Below, piece by piece: positions 20,101-35,100 of a stretch of DNA of 64,000 nt. The number at the start of each line of letters is the position of its first letter. The first letter of the stretch is position 1. The stretch comes from Saccharothrix sp. HUAS TT1 (GTDB lineage Bacteria; Actinomycetota; Actinomycetes; Mycobacteriales; Pseudonocardiaceae). The position numbers and the translations under genes were made by a program. The DNA is taken from NCBI RefSeq assembly GCF_040744945.1, contig NZ_CP160453.1, positions 3,968,001-4,032,000 on the forward strand, given 5' to 3'. A model generated the notes under the pieces. That model saw only the letters and a program-made list of their open reading frames with translations. It had not been told where the DNA came from and made no database searches.

Positions 20101-23100
20101 TAGGAGGTGACCTGGTTCACGTCGCTCTCGGTGCTCATGAAGGCGAAGTGCGACTCCTCGATGCCGAACGACGTCGTGATGTTGCTGACGTACATGTCGT
20201 ACACCTGGTCGTCGTTCAGGTCGCCGAAGTCGACGCCCATGCCCTTGAACGAGTCGATGCCGACGTTCTTGGACTTCGGCTCCATCGGCCCCTTGCTGCC
20301 CTCGACCAGCCTGAAGCTCAGGTTGCCGGGGGTGGACTCGTTGTACAGGAAGCGGTCCGGGCCGAAGTCGTTGCCGACGTACAGCTCGGGCAGCAGGTCG
20401 CCGTTGACGTCGTTGGCGCTGGACGCCAGGGCCCAGCCCTTCGACACGTCCCGGGCGAACGGGTCGGACTTCTCCCACTCCGTGCTCGGCTCCGAGCCCG
20501 CCGTGGCCCCCTTGAACAGGAAGATGTAGTCCTCGCCGCCGTTGAAGCCGGCGGACATCGAGTGGTTCATCTCCACGCCGGTGCTCTTGGACGGGTCCAG
20601 CACCGGGCCCTCGGGGAAGTAGTTCCCGATGAAGATGTCGTCGTGGCCGTCGCCGTCGAAGTCGGCGACGGTCGCGGAGTTGGAGTTCCACTGCGGGCCG
20701 TCGTAGGCGCCGGACGACTTGCCCGGCACCAGCTCGGTCGGCTCGTAGGTGTCGTCCGCCATGCCGGTGGCGTCGGTCCTGGCCAGGTGCAGGATCGGGG
20801 TGCGGCCCCACATGTAGACGAGCAGGTCGACCCGGCCGTCCTCGTTGAAGTCGCCGGGGACGCAACCCATCGGCGCCATCACGTCGTTCACCGGCAGCGA
20901 GCCGGTCGACAGCGCGAACGGCTCGTAGCGGGGCTCCTCGCCCGACTCCGGCGCGGGCGAGATGACCACCTGGTCGATCCGCACGTCGACGTAGCAGAGG
21001 TCGTTGGACAGGCCGTCGCCGTCGAGGTCGTTCAGCGCGACCGCCGAGCCGACCGAGGAGATCCAGGCGTTGATGTGCTGGTAGCGCTGGTTCACCTGGC
21101 GGATGGTCTGCTGGGTGAAGCCACCGGGCAGGGCGATGGTCTCGGGCTGGAACCCGAACTGGGCCGCGATCTCCTGCTTCTCGTCGGCCGACACCTCCGG
21201 CAGCCGGGCCACCAAGAACGTGGCCGCGACGAGCACGAGTGCCATGACGCCGGGTAGTTGCCTGCGCAGCCAACTGGCTGTGGAGGTCACAAGCTGACTC
21301 CTTCCTGGTGGACGAATTCCTCGGCGATGCGTCGCCGCCACGTCTCGAACGCGGGCACGGCGCCGTCGGGGACCGGCGGCGCGGGGCGTTGGGCGTCGGC
21401 GTCGCCGACGAACCACGTGGCACGGCCGGTGTCCCGGTGCGGGGCGCGCGGGACGTCGTCCCGCGGCCCTCCCCCGTGCCACGGCATGCGGGCCATCGCC
21501 CACCCGATGCCGACGCACACCACGTCGAGGTGGTGTGCGGTCCGGGTCTTGTCGGACAACCGACCCGGCCGCCCGCCGCGACCGGCGCCGAATCCCTTTG
21601 CGGTGTCGGACGAATTGCGACGCGAAGCGTGCAGTGCGCTCAACCTCGTCCCCCCAGCTCAAGTGACGCGGACCGGACAAGCGAACGAGAAAAGAGTTGC
21701 AGAGGCTTCACAGCGGTTGCTACTTCAGGCTTGCTCACCGGCCGGTGCGCGAGCACGGGCATTTGCTGTTCCACGACACGCGCCCTGGAACGGTCTCGGG
21801 CGTGCGCTCTCCGGGCGCGGTGCGCGCAGCTCAGCGGTGGTGCGCCGGGCGTTTCGCCGGCGCCCGCCGTGATCGCGCTCCGGTCGGCCGGTTGTATTTA
21901 GCTACCGACAAACCGTCGAGTTGGCGGGTGCGCTGTCCGGGTGACGCGGACTCGTCGTGAGCGCATTTCAGTGTGATCCGAACCGGCCGGCGCGGGCGCA
22001 TTCGGACCGGCAAATCCCGGCGGTGGTCCGCGCGGGCATTGTCCGCGACGGGCCGCCCGGTTGATTCTTCCGGCTTGCCCCAACAGCGCACGAATCCTGC
22101 AGCGCGGCACCCGTCCGGTGCCGCATCCTGGACCGTCCGACGCACCGCGCACCCCGCCGGACGTGCTACCGAGCCGTTGCGGGCACCGTCCGCCGTGCCG
22201 CCGGCCACGCCCCTGCCCGCCCACCGGCGGACCGCGCGCCACCCGGTCGCGCCGGCGCCCAGCACGGCAAGGTGAAAGAAGCCAGGCCCCGGCGGATCGG
22301 TGATGCTCATAGCGTCTCGCCACCCCGGCGAAGACGGGTCCGCGCCGGGCCACAATCCTCCGGTCACGCGGTCGGTGCCGTGAGCGGCTACTCGTGTTCA
22401 CTTCGGAGAGCGGAAAGAAGGGTCAATACATGATCACGCTGGAAACTGTGAACCTCGAGATCGACGGACCGAAGGCGACTATTTACCTGAACCGGCCGGA
22501 CAAGAAGAACGCGATGAATCCGCAGATGCATCGCGATATGAACCAGGCCCTGGACGAGATCGAGGCCGCGGGCACCGTCAAGGCGGTCGTGGTGACCGGT
22601 GTCGGCGACAGTTTCAGCTCCGGCATGGACCTGGAGGAGTGCTTCCTCCAGCCGTTCGACGACCCGCAGTTGTTCTACAAGACGAACCTGATCGCGCTGA
22701 AGTGGTTCCAGCGGCTGAAGGCATTCCCGGCGGTGACCATCGCCAAGGTGAACGGCTTCGCGTTCGGCGGCGGTTTCCTGGTGGCGGGCCTGTGCGACCT
22801 GGCCATCGCGGACGAGGAGGTGCTGTTCGGCCTCTCCGAGATCAACTTCGGCATCTTCCCGGCCGGCGGCGCGACCTGGGCGGCGGCCCACAACCTGCCG
22901 CGCAAGCAGGCGCTCTACTACATCCTCACCGGCGACACGATGACCGGCGCCGAGGCGGCCCAGCACGGCCTGGTGAACAAGGCGGTGCCCGCCGACCAGC
23001 TGGACGAGGTGACCGACAAGCTCGTCCGCAAGATCGTGAAGAAGAACCCGGTCACGCTGGCCCTGGCCAAGCAGGTCTACGAGACCAACCGCCGGCAGGA

Positions 23101-26100
23101 GCTGCCCGCCGCCATCGACTACGACCAGGCGAAGCTCTGGGAGCTGTCCCGGCTCAGCGGCAACGAGTGGATCAACGTGGCGCTCAAGCAGTTCGAGAAG
23201 CGCGCCTACCAGCCCGGTCTGTCCACCTACGACCGGGAAGGGGTGAAGTCGTGATCGTCGCCGGCCCGAGCGTCGAGATCCCCGACCGCACCCTGACGGC
23301 GTTCGTGCTGGAGCGCGCGGAGCAGCACGGCGACACCGTGGCCGTGGTCGACCACCTGGGCAAGGGCGAGCGCACCTTCACCGAGCTGGTCGCCGAGGTC
23401 CGCCGCACCGCCGCCGGGTTGCATGCCCGCGGCTTCGGCAAGGGCGACGTGGTCGCGATGCTGTCGCCGAACGTGCCCGAGTACCCGATCGCCTTCCACG
23501 CCGCCGCCCTGGTGGGCTGCACGGTCGTGGCCCTCAACCCGCTGGACACGGCGGACGACCTGGCCGACCGGCTGAACGAGTCCGGCGCGCGGCTGCTCGT
23601 CACCGCGCCGTCCGAGGTGGCCAAGGCGACGGCCCTGGTCGGCCGCACGAAGGTCGAGGAGGTCGTGGTGTTCGGCGAGGCGGAGGGCGCGACGCCGTTC
23701 GCCGCGCTGGCCTCCGACGGCCCGGTGCCGGACCCGGACGTGGACCCCGCCGAGGACGTCGTCACGCTGCTGCACTCCAGCGGCAGCACCGGCTCGCCCA
23801 AGGGCGTCATGCTGACGCACCGCAACATGATCGCCAAGGCGCTGCTGACCAGCCTGGTCGCGCCGACCGGGCGGGGCGAGAAGGCGCTGGCCATGCCGCC
23901 CTTCCACCACGCCTTCGGCCTGTCGATGATGATGAACGCGAGCCTGCTCCAGGGCACGACCCTGGTCACCATGCCGCGCTTCGAGCCCGAGGCGTTCCTC
24001 AAGGCCATCGACGACCACCGCATCGCGCGGCTGTACGTCGTGCCGACGATCGCGGTGCTGCTGGCCAAGAGCCCGCTGGTCGACCGGTACGACATGTCGT
24101 CGCTGCGCTCGATCGTCTCCGGCGGCGCCACCCTCGACCCGGCCACCGCGCGGGCCGTCCGGGAGCGCATCGGCTGCGACATCAGCCAGGGCTACGGCCT
24201 CACCGAGTCGATGGTGTCGTTCATGCAGGACCTCGACCCGGAGACGCCCGCCTCGGTCGGCCGCACCGCGCCCGGCGTCGAGTGCAAGATCGTGGACGTC
24301 ACCACCGGCGCCGAGCTGGGCCCGGACCAGGACGGCGAGATCCTGATCCGCGGCCCCCAGGTGATGAAGGGCTACCTCAACGCCGCGGAGGCCACCGCCG
24401 CGGCGCTGGAGCCGGACGGCTTCCTGCGCACCGGCGACCTCGGCCACGTCGACGCCAACGGCGAGCTGTTCATCGTCGACCGGATCAAGGAGCTCATCAA
24501 GTACAAGGGGCAGCAGGTGTCCCCGGTCGAGCTGGAAGCGGTCGTCATGACGCACCCGAAGGTCGCCGACGCGGCCGTCATCGGCGTGGCCGACGAGGAG
24601 GCCAGCGAGGTGCCGAAGGCCTTCGTGGTGGCCCGGGAGCCGATCACGCCGGAGGAGCTGATGGCGTTCGTCGCCGAGCGCGTCGCGCCGTACAAGAAGA
24701 TCCGGCAGGTCGAGTTCGTCGACCAGATCCCGCGCACGCCGGTCGGCAAGATCGAGCGCCGCACGCTGAAGGAACGCGCCCAAGCCGCCTGACCTCGCGC
24801 CGGGAACGCGCGCGGCGACGGCGGAAGTCGTGCGACGACAAGACGTCAACCTCGAAGAAGTTCCGCTGAAGCCGTGCGCAATAACCTGATAGGGGATAGT
24901 TCCCGGCCGGAACCGGGGTGGCGCCACTGGTCATCCGTCGTGTCCGGGTCTCGGTGGAGTGCTTTCCCCGACAGTCCTGAGGAGATCTGATGACGCAACC
25001 CAAGGTTGTCTCCCGCGAAGAGTGGCTGGAGGCCAGAAAAGCGCTGCTGGAGAAGGAGAAGGAAGTCACCCGCGCGCGCGACATGATCGCGGAGGAGCGG
25101 CGCAAGCTGCCGATGGTGAAGGTGGAGAAGGACTACGTCTTCGAGGGGCCGAACGGCAGCAGGCTGTCGCTGCTCGACCTGTTCGAGGGCCGCCGCCAGC
25201 TCATCGTCCGGCACTACATGTTCGCGCCGGGCGCGACCGAGGGCTGCATCGGCTGCTCGATGCAGACCGACAGCGTCGGCGAGCTGGCGCACATGTGGGC
25301 CCGCGACACCACCTTCGTCCTGGTCTCCCGTGCGCCGGTGGCGGACTTCACGCCGTTCAAGCAGCGCATGGGCTGGACGATCCCGTGGTACTCGTCGTTC
25401 GGCAGCGACTTCAACTACGACTACGAAGTCTCGACCGACAAGGGCGAGTCGCCCGGCGTCAGCGCGTTCTACCGCGACGGCGACGACGTGTTCTTCACCT
25501 ACTCGATCTTCGATCGCGGCGGTGACATCTTCAAGAACTTCTACAACTACCTCGACATCACCCACCTGGGGCGTCAGGAAGACGTCCTGGAGCACCCGTG
25601 GGACTGGTGGCGCTTCAAGGACACCTACGACCTGGAGGAGTCCACCGGCCCCGGCGACAACTGGTGGAACGGCACCAGGTACAAGTCGTAGTCGAGCCCG
25701 ACCCCGTCCGGCCGCCCGCCGACCACCTCGGCGGGCGGCCGGCGAGGGGGTGTCGGCGCGGCCCCCGGTGGCCACGCATCGCCGGCGCGGCGAGCGGGCG
25801 GTCCACCGCCGGGCGCCGCGCACACCCCCCGACAGCCGGCCCGGCGTGGTCCGCCGCGCCGGCCTTCGGCTTTTCCGGCCCGGGTCCCCCGATCGCGGTG
25901 ACGTCGCGGTCGTTCCCCGGCAGACTCGGACCGTCGTGACCGCGCGGGGACCGGTCCGCGACGACCCCGCGACGACCCCGTTCCGCAAGACACCACGACC
26001 TGGAGGACCCATGAGCGACCTGTCCGGCAGCACCACGATCGTCGTCGGCGCCAGCCGCGGCCTCGGCCACGGCATCGCCACGGCCTTCGCCGAGGCGGGC

Positions 26101-29100
26101 GCGTCGGTGGTCGCCGTGTCCCGCACCGAGGCGAAGTTCGCCGAACCGGCCAACGGCCGCATCACCGCGGAGGTCGCCGACGCGGGCGAGGACGGGGTGG
26201 CGCGCGCCCTCATCGAGCGCCACCGCCCCCGGACCGTCGTCCTGGTGGCCGGCGCGAGCCCGCACATGGTCCCGCTGCAGGACCAGACGTGGGAGTCGTT
26301 CTCCACCAACTGGGAGTCCGACGTCCGGATCACGTTCCACTGGCTGCGCGACATCCTGCTCACGCCGCTGGGCAGGGGCGGCCGGGTGATCGTGATCAGC
26401 AGCGGCGCGGCGCTGAACGGGTCGCCGCTGAGCGGCGGGTACGCCGGGGCCAAGGCCACCCAGCGCTTCATCGCGGGCTACGCCCAGGGCGAGGCCGAGC
26501 GCGAGGGGCTGGACATCGCCTTCACGTCGGTGCACCCCAGGTTCGCGCCGATGACCGGTGTCGGCGCGCCCGCGGTCGCGGCGTACGCGGCGCGCGCGGG
26601 CCGTCCCGTCGAGGAGTTCGTCAAGCAGATCGGCCCCGTGCTCGACCCGGAGATCGCCGGCGCCGCCGTGGTCGAGCTGGCCCGCGCCGAGGTCGCCGAC
26701 CTCGCGCCCGGTTACGTGCTCAACGGCGCCGGGCTGAAGAAGCTGCCCTGATCGGGTTCCACCGCGTCCCGGGAGCGGGGGCGGGCCGCGACGCGGCCCG
26801 CCCCCGTTCGCGCGCGGTCGGGCCGGGCGGCGTGCTCAGGACCGGCTCGCGGCCGGTTCCACCTCGGCCTCGACCTCGTGCCGCCTGCGCTCCCTCGCCG
26901 TCGCCATCGACGCCGCCGCGGCCGTGCTGTCGTCGCCGACGCCGATCAGCAGGCTGTTCAGGATCGTCTCGTAGCAGCGGTCGGCGTCGACCGGGTCGAT
27001 CAGGTAGCCGCCCAGCTCCAGGTTGACCAGGCCGTGCGTGGCGATCCACATCTCGTGCGCGACCAGCAGCGGGTCGCCGTCGCGGAACCGGCCCGCCTCG
27101 ATGCAGCGGGTGGCGCAGTCCACGACCGTGATCAGCGTGTACCGGCCGTACTGGCGGTCCTCGTCGGTCAGCGAGAACCCGGCCAGCGACTGCCCGCCGA
27201 ACATCACCGCGTACAGGTGCGAGTTCGCCTTGGCGTTCTGCCGGTAGGCGTGGCCGAGCACGGCCATGTCGGCGACCGGGTCGTCGGTCCGGCGGACGCC
27301 GGCGAACTGGCGCTCCAGCCGGGCGAAGCCCTCGTGCACCATCTCCCGGACCAGGCCGCTCATGCTGCCGAAGTGCGTGTAGACGGCCATGGTGGACGTG
27401 CCGGCCTCGGCGGCTATCTTCCTGGTGGACAGCGCCTCGGCGCCGTGCTCGGCCAGGAGCCTCGCGGCGATGTCGACGAGCGCGGCGCGGGTTTCCGGAT
27501 CCAGTTTCCGTGGACTCACCTTGACAGTGTTGCACAACGCCGTTATTCTTTGTCTAACGTTGTTATGCTACCGGTGCGATGTCTGCCTCGCACCGGGATC
27601 CCGTGAGATCGCCTGGAACGGCCGGTGCGCCGCGGGCGCGGTTCGGAGCGCGGAAACCCTGATCCGACGGGTCAGCGGCCCGTTCGGGCGGGCGCGCCGG
27701 TGCGGTGGGGCGGGTTCCCCCGTCAACGTCGTCAACGGTGGTCGGCCGGTGTGCCCGAAGGCGTCGCGAGTGCGGTGGGTTCACGCTTTCGTGCGATGTG
27801 CGATTCGGACAACCGAACCCGTGGGACGACCTTGAGCGGCGCGGTGGGGCGAGGCAGCGGTCGGGGGGATTGCCGCTGCCTCGCCCGTGGTGGGAGCGGC
27901 GACTCAGCCGGCCGACATCTCCTCCACCACCGCGGGCACCACAGTGGAGTCGGCCTGGGGTGCCGGTTCCGATGTGGGCTCGAGGAAGCTGGTCGCCCCG
28001 GCGGGGACGACACCGGCCGTGGCGGTCGGGTTCGGGCCGGGGGGCGTCGTGGTCGGCGCCGGGTGGGTGCGCGGCCGCCTCGGGCCAGGTCGCACGTCTG
28101 AGCTCATCTGCACCCTCCTGGGCTCGGCCACGGGCTGCGGCGACCTGTCGTCCGGCTGCCTTCCTACGTGTAAGGGAACGATCCCTAGCGTCGTGTCGGC
28201 AACAGTAATGCAGTCGGATCACGGGGGCAAGGGGGTCTCCGGAGCACCCTCGACCGCCCGCCGGGAGGGTGGTGTTCCCCTTGTGCGCAGGGGGAATCGC
28301 CGGCCCTCCTCCCCGGTGGGGCCGGTGGCCGATCGCCTGGGCGCGCGCGTGACCGCCAGGTCCTGTATGGACGAGGGAGAGTTGGGCGGAATGCAGAGAG
28401 TCCTTGTTGTTGCTGGTTTTCCGGCTTCGTCCCCATAGGACTGACGTAGGGCATCGGCGAGGAGAAAGTCTTTTGTGGACGATCTGACGAGCGTCGGCCG
28501 CCTGGTCCGCCGGCTTGTGCGGGTGGCGCAGCTCCGGGGGGCGGGCCGTCCGGGTCTCGTGGCGGTCCGACCTCCGGCCGCCGGATGGCCCCGGGTCGGA
28601 GCGGCCAGGCGGGCGCGGGCGGCCGGGGCGGGCACGAGCGACCCCGGGACGGGCGCGGTCGGGTTCGGGAACGCGCTCGGAGCCGTTAATGCGGTGGTCG
28701 GAAATGATTTACCACCACCGTGGAATTGCGGTGCTCCGTTTCCGTCGGACGGCCTCCGGTGACCCGTCCGTGATCATGACTCGCCGTAGCAGTCACCCGG
28801 TCGCGCAAGGGTTCGGCCGACCTCAGGCCGACCACGCCGACGGGCTCGCCGCCACCGCCGAACGGGTGGGCGGGACCGCCGGGAGGGCCCTTCCCGCGAC
28901 GACGTTCGGTGACGCCGGGCGGCGCGCCACCCCGCCGGTGTGTGAGGTGCGGCACCGATCCGCTGTACACGTTGTCCCAAGTAGCAAGGGTTGTAGCGAG
29001 CGGGCCACCCGGTCGGCCGATCCCGGGACGGCCCGCCGGGAGGGTCGTGGGCGGCGGCGTCGGGCCGGTGGGCGTCTACTACCTGCCCCTGTCCGGCTCG

Positions 29101-32100
29101 TATTCGTCGGAGGCGGGGGGACCGGTCCGGCGGGGCCGGGGTCGACCATTCCAGCCCGATCACTCATAGTCACCAATCGTGAGGGGTCGACACCTCGGCC
29201 GCGCGCTCGGGTGTGCCCGGACGCCACCGAACGGCCGTACCGGTTGCGCGAGAAGCAGGACAGCCGTCTCACAGATTGCGGTCCTGCTCGGCGGCAATTA
29301 CCTGGGGCCGCACGTCCTGCTAGCGTCCTGCACGGTACGGAGTTATGGGGGCTCCGCACAAAAAGGCCATCTGGGGTGGTGGAGATCGGCAATCCAGTAG
29401 GACCAGCCGTATTCACGTAATAGCGATCGAAAGGTCCGCGCCGCACCGAGGCGGCTTTCTCGGACTGCTACCCGCCGGTTCTTCGCGGAAACCGGACGTC
29501 GGTGGCGCCGCGCGTGGGACCGAACCGGTCGCGATATCGGCCGAAAGGTGAACGACCGTGCACGATGCCGTTCAGCGCGCCATCAAGATGATGCGTGCGA
29601 ACTACTACGAGCCCCTGACCCTGCGCGATGTCGCGGGTGCGGCGCTGGTCAGTCCCTTCCACTTCTCGCGGCTGTTCCACGCGGCCGTCGGCGTGCCGCC
29701 GGGGCGGTACTTGACCGCGGTCCGATTATTCGAGGCGAAACGGTTGCTGCTGACCACGTGGATGAACGTCGCGGACATCGTCGCCACCATCGGGTACAGC
29801 AGCGTCGGCACGTTCACCACGAGGTTCACCCGCGCGGTCGGCCTCTCGCCGACCCAGTACCGCAACCCGGAGGTCAGCGGCCTGCTCGCGGCCGTCGCGC
29901 TGCCCGACTTCGACAACCCGCTGGAGACCGCCTCGACGGTGTTCGACCCGGTCCCGCTGCCCCGCCACGGCGGCGGTGGCTCGTTCGTCGGCACGCTCGA
30001 CGTCCCCGAGCGGGACGAGGGCTCCGAGGTCGTCGTCGGCCTCATCGACGACCTGATCCCGCGCAGCGCGACCCTGTCGACCGCGCTCGTGCGGCGGCCC
30101 TCGGACTTCGAGCTGGTGGTCGGCGGCCCGGCGGCGCGCTGCGTCGCGGTCGTGACGCGGCGGGGCCCGTCGGCGGCGGGCGTGCGGTTCGCGGGCGGCC
30201 TGGGGCACCCGCTCGCGATCGGCGCGGGGCAGCGCCTGGGTGTCGCGGTCCGGCTGCGCGACCACGTGCGGGCGCCGGCGCCCGCGGTGGCCGGCAGGCG
30301 GTAGCAGGTATTCGTGCGGATTGTCCGCACCGCAAGGCCGGAGTAGACCGGACGAGCCCGGCGAGGCATTCTCGGACGCACTGCCGAAATGGCCGGACGA
30401 ATGTCCACCACGGGTTTCGGCCAGGTGGCTCGACGGTGTCATGACCGCTTCAGCGAGTGGAATGGAGGGACTGTCGTGCAGTCTGCGGTAGAACGTGCGA
30501 TCGACACGATGTGGAGCCGCTACCACGAACCGCTCTCACTGGCCGACATGGCGGACACCGCGATCCTGAGCAAGTTCTACTTCTCCAGGGTCTTCCGGAC
30601 GCTGACCGGCACCTCGCCCGGCCGGTTCCTCACCGCCATCCGCCTGACCAAGGCCAAGCAGCTGCTGCTGGAGACGTCGTTGAGCGTCACCGAGATCTCC
30701 TACATGGTGGGCTACAACAGCCTCGGCACGTTCACCAGCCGCTTCACCCGCAGCGTCGGCGTGCCGCCGGCCCGGTACCGGGCGCTGTCCCGCGGTGGCG
30801 CGCCCGCGCCGTCGTCCTACCCCGGTCCGGCGCGCGGCAACCAGGCCGGCGCGGTGACGGGCTGGATCGGCGTGCCGGAGACCGGGACGCCGGTGCGGGT
30901 GTACGTGGGCGCGTTCAGGGACCCGATCGCCCAGGGCGTGCCGGTCGCGTGCGACCTCCGCGCCGGCTCGGGGCCGTACCGGCTGGAGGCCATGCCGGAG
31001 GGCCAGTTCTACCTCCGCGCCGCCGTGGTGGCCGTGGACGACCTCGACCCGAGCCCGGCGAAGCGCCGCCCGCTGTTCGTCGGCGCGGCCGAGTCGGTGC
31101 CCGTGCGCGCGGGCCGCATCGCCGAGGCGGACATCGAGACCAGGTCGGCGTGCGCGCTGGACCTGCCGATCCTGCTGGCCCTGCCGGAACTCGACAGCCG
31201 CCGCGCGACCGACGTCGAGCTCGCCGCGCCGTCGCCGGCCCACCGCTAGTGCCCGAGCGGCGGCGGGCGGGTTCCTGGCGGTGGCTGGCCCAGTCCGCGG
31301 TGCTCGCGGCGGTGCTGGTGCTGGCCACCGCGGGCGCCGCGATCGGCTGGCGGGTGGGCGGCCTGACCGGGGTGGCGGTCGGCGCGGGCGCGGGCCTGCT
31401 GGTCGCCGCGCTGCTCGTGCTCGCGGCGGACCGCCTCACCTCCGCGCTGGTCGCCCGACCGCCCGACCGCCGTCGACCGGGCGACGACCGCCGCTGAGAT
31501 CGCCGGGCGCCGGGCGACGACCGCCGCTGAAACCACCGGGGCGCGAAGGGGGACAGCTCCGGCCCGAGTGGACCGGAGCTGCCGTCGTACCGTCACTCGT
31601 GCGCGGTGTGCGCCGTCGGCGGCAGGGGATCGGGCTCGCCCTCGCGGATCCTCATCCAGCTGCCCACCCGCCGGGCCGCGGCGAGGCTGGACCAGGACGT
31701 CAGGTCGATCAGCGACCGGTCGTCCGGCTGCCCGGCGCGGTAGCGGTCGAGCACCGGCTGGTCGATCTGGTAGGACGCCAGCGCCGTCAGCAGGGCCAGC
31801 CGACCGGCGTCCCGCTGACCCTCCGGCAGCACGGCGATCGACTCCTCGACCCACCCGCGGCTGATCCCCGGTGGACGGCCGTCCCAGCGCTCCAGGTGCT
31901 CCAGCACCAGCTGCCGCACCTCGGCGGGCACCGTGCGGCGACCGGCTCCCTCGATGGTGGCCGCACCCCGCGCGTAGGCCCCGGCGATGGCCGGGTGGCC
32001 CTCCGCCCAGCGCATGTCCTCGGGCAGCGGCGCGTCGGGCAGCAGGTCGAACGACGTGCCCGGCAGGGGACCGCGGCGCTCGGCCGACTTGATCAGCCAC

Positions 32101-35100
32101 ACCAGCACCCGGCGCACCACGGTCATCGACGCCGCCGGCGCGCCGGGCGGCAGCGGCAGCTCGCCCAGGAAGATGTTCACCATCCGGTTGAGGTACTGCA
32201 GGATCACCGCCGTGCCGACCATCTCCGGCGCCTGCCCGACCGGGAACGGCACCGGGTGCGCGGCGCCCGTGTCGGGGCTCGCGTTCGCGGTGGCCCACTC
32301 CCCGGCGGCCCGCGCCGCCGGCTCGGGGATCGTGCCGCCCCGGTAGCCGACCAGGTCGATCAGCATCGAGGAGTGCATCGAGATGCAGAAGGGACAGTTG
32401 TTGGTCTCCGAGACGGCGGTCGACACCGCCTCCTTCTGCGCCCGCGGCACCGATCCCGGCACCAGCAGCGTCTCGCGCAGCATCAACCAGCTCGCCGCCA
32501 GCACGTCCGGTGAGGACGCGTGCAGCGCGATCGGCGGCGCGAGCACGCCGAAGTCGCGCTCCAGCTCCCGGTAGACGCGGGCCACGACCGGGTCGCCCTT
32601 GCCGTACCGCACCGGGCGCACCTGGCGCACCTGGGAGGTCGACAGCCCGCGTAAGCCGGCCTGCACTGTTGTTCGCATCGAAATCGGTTCCTCCGCCGGC
32701 GCTCAAAGGTGATCGGGAAGAAGAAACTCCAGCGTACTGACGACCTCCGCCGGCCGTAAGGGCTTCACGGACCGACGGCCGACGGCTCCGGGGCACGCGC
32801 CCCGGGGCCACCGGCCGCCGCATTCCGCCCTCCACCGATCAGGGCGCACCCCACCGGCCGTCGACGCGTGCCGGTGAACCCCGGGCCGGCGTCCACCGGC
32901 ACGCGCTCACGCCGCCGAGCGCACCGTCATCGGCAGCCCGCCGCGCACCCGCAGCGTCAACATCGGCTCACCGCGGGCCTCGTAACCCGGCGCGGTGGCG
33001 AGCCGCAGCTCCCGCACCACGCTGGCGGTCACGATCGTCGCCTCCATCATCCCGAGGCCGCTGCCGACGCAGACCCGCGGACCCGCGCCGAACGGGATGT
33101 AGGCGTAGCGCGACCGCCCGGCCGAGCGGCCCGCCTCGAACCGGTCCGGGTCGAACCGGTCCGGGTCCTCCCAGAACCCGGGGTGCCGGTGCAGCGTGTA
33201 CGGGCAGATCAGCACGTCCGCGCCGGCCGGCACGTGGTAACCGCCGATCTCGTCGGCCTCCTTGGTCACCCGCGGCAGGATCCAGACCGGCGGGTACAGC
33301 CGCATGACCTCCTGGATCACCTGCGTGGTGAACTTCAACCGCGGGATGTCCTGGAACGTCGGCTGCCGGTCGCCCAGCACCTCGACCGCCTCGGCGTGCA
33401 GCCGCTCCCACACCTCGGGGTGCTTGTCGGCCAGGTAGAACGTCCAGCTGAGCGTGCTCGCCGTGGTCTCGTGCCCGGCCAGCAGCAGCGTCACCATCTC
33501 GTCGCGCATCCGCTGGTGCCCGGCCACCGGGTCGGACTCCTGCTCGACCGCCTCGACCAACCGCGACAGGATGTCGTCGCCCGCCCCGGTCGGGTTCCTC
33601 CGGCGCTCCTCGGCCAGCTGGGCGACGATGCGGTCCAGGTCGGCCCGGGCGCGGTGGAAGCGCCGCTGGATCGGCAGCGGCACCCAGTGCGGCACCGTGC
33701 TCAACGACATCATCTCGAACATCGCCTGGTTCTGGACCGCCTCGAACGAGTGCCCGATGGACTCGAACGCGCCGAGGTCGGCGTCCAGCAGCGCCCGGCC
33801 GAGGACGCCGAGCGTCAGCCCGGTCATCTCCTCGCTGATGTCGATCGGCCCACCGCCGCGGTGCTCGCGCAGCTTGCGCACCAGCCCCGCCGCCTCCTGC
33901 GCGATGACCTCGGCCTTGCCCGCGATCCGCTTGGCCTGGAAGACCGGCTGGATCGTCTTGCGCTGCGCCTTCCACAACTCGCCCTCGCTGGTCAGCAGGC
34001 CGTCGCCGAGCGCGCGCCTGGCGTGCACCAGGCCGATGCCCTTGAGGAAGTTGCCCGGGTTGTCGGCCAGCACGTACTTGGCGTGGTCGGGGTGGTTGAA
34101 GAAGTACATCGACTTCGGACCTAATCGCAACCGCACCGCGTCGCCGTACTGCCGCGACACCGACGTCATCACCGAGAGCCGGTCGCGGGCCATCCTGGCC
34201 AGCAGGCTCAACGTCTCGCTGCGCGGCGGGCCGGGCACCGCCCGGCGCGCGCCCGCCGTGTCCGTCGCGGTCATGCCGACACGTCCGCGTCACTGGTGAA
34301 GGCCGCGGTGATCCGCTTGCGCCACACCTCGAAGGCCGGGACGCCGGGGTGCTCCGGCAGCTCGGCCACCGCGGGCGGCCGGGTGTCGTGGCACAGCTTC
34401 GCCGCTTCCTCGGGCGTCATGTCGCAGAAGACCCCGGCGGCCACGCCGGTGTGCTCGACGACCAGCCCCTGGTCGACGCGCGCGGTGGCGGCGAACGCGC
34501 TGCCCTGCGCGACGTTGGGCAGGTACGGGCCGACGCGGTCGGCGTACCACCGCAGCTCCTCCTCGGGCAGGCCGCCCGCGTAGGTGGCCGCCAGGCCGGA
34601 GCCCGCGTACAGGTCGGCGTGGCGCTCCTCGGGGAACTCCTCGATCAGGTCCGCCACGACCTTCGGGTCGGCGCCGCCGACGAACCACAGGGCCCGGCCG
34701 ATGCCCTGGTCGATGCCGCGCGGCGAGTACCAGCTGGACCCGTCCTCGGGCCACGGGAAGTCCACTTCGACGTACTGCTGCCGCACGTACTTGTCGGTGT
34801 GGAAGTACGCCTGGTGGAACCCGTAGCCGTCGAGCGCCAGCCAGCGCAGCAGCGGGTCGGCGTCGAGGCCGAGCTTGGACCAGCGCGCCCTCGGCACCCT
34901 GGCCATGGCCCAGCCGACGCCCACGTAGACCATGTAGTCGTGGGCCTTGGCCCGGCCCTGGAGGAACCGCCCGGTCCGCCCGCCCCGGCCGAACGGGAGC
35001 GCGTCGCGCACGGCGAAGCCCATCCCGGCGCCCTCGTAGGCGAAACCGCGGAACTTGTAGGGCATCTCCTCCAGCTTGCGCTCGGCCTCGTCGGGCGTGC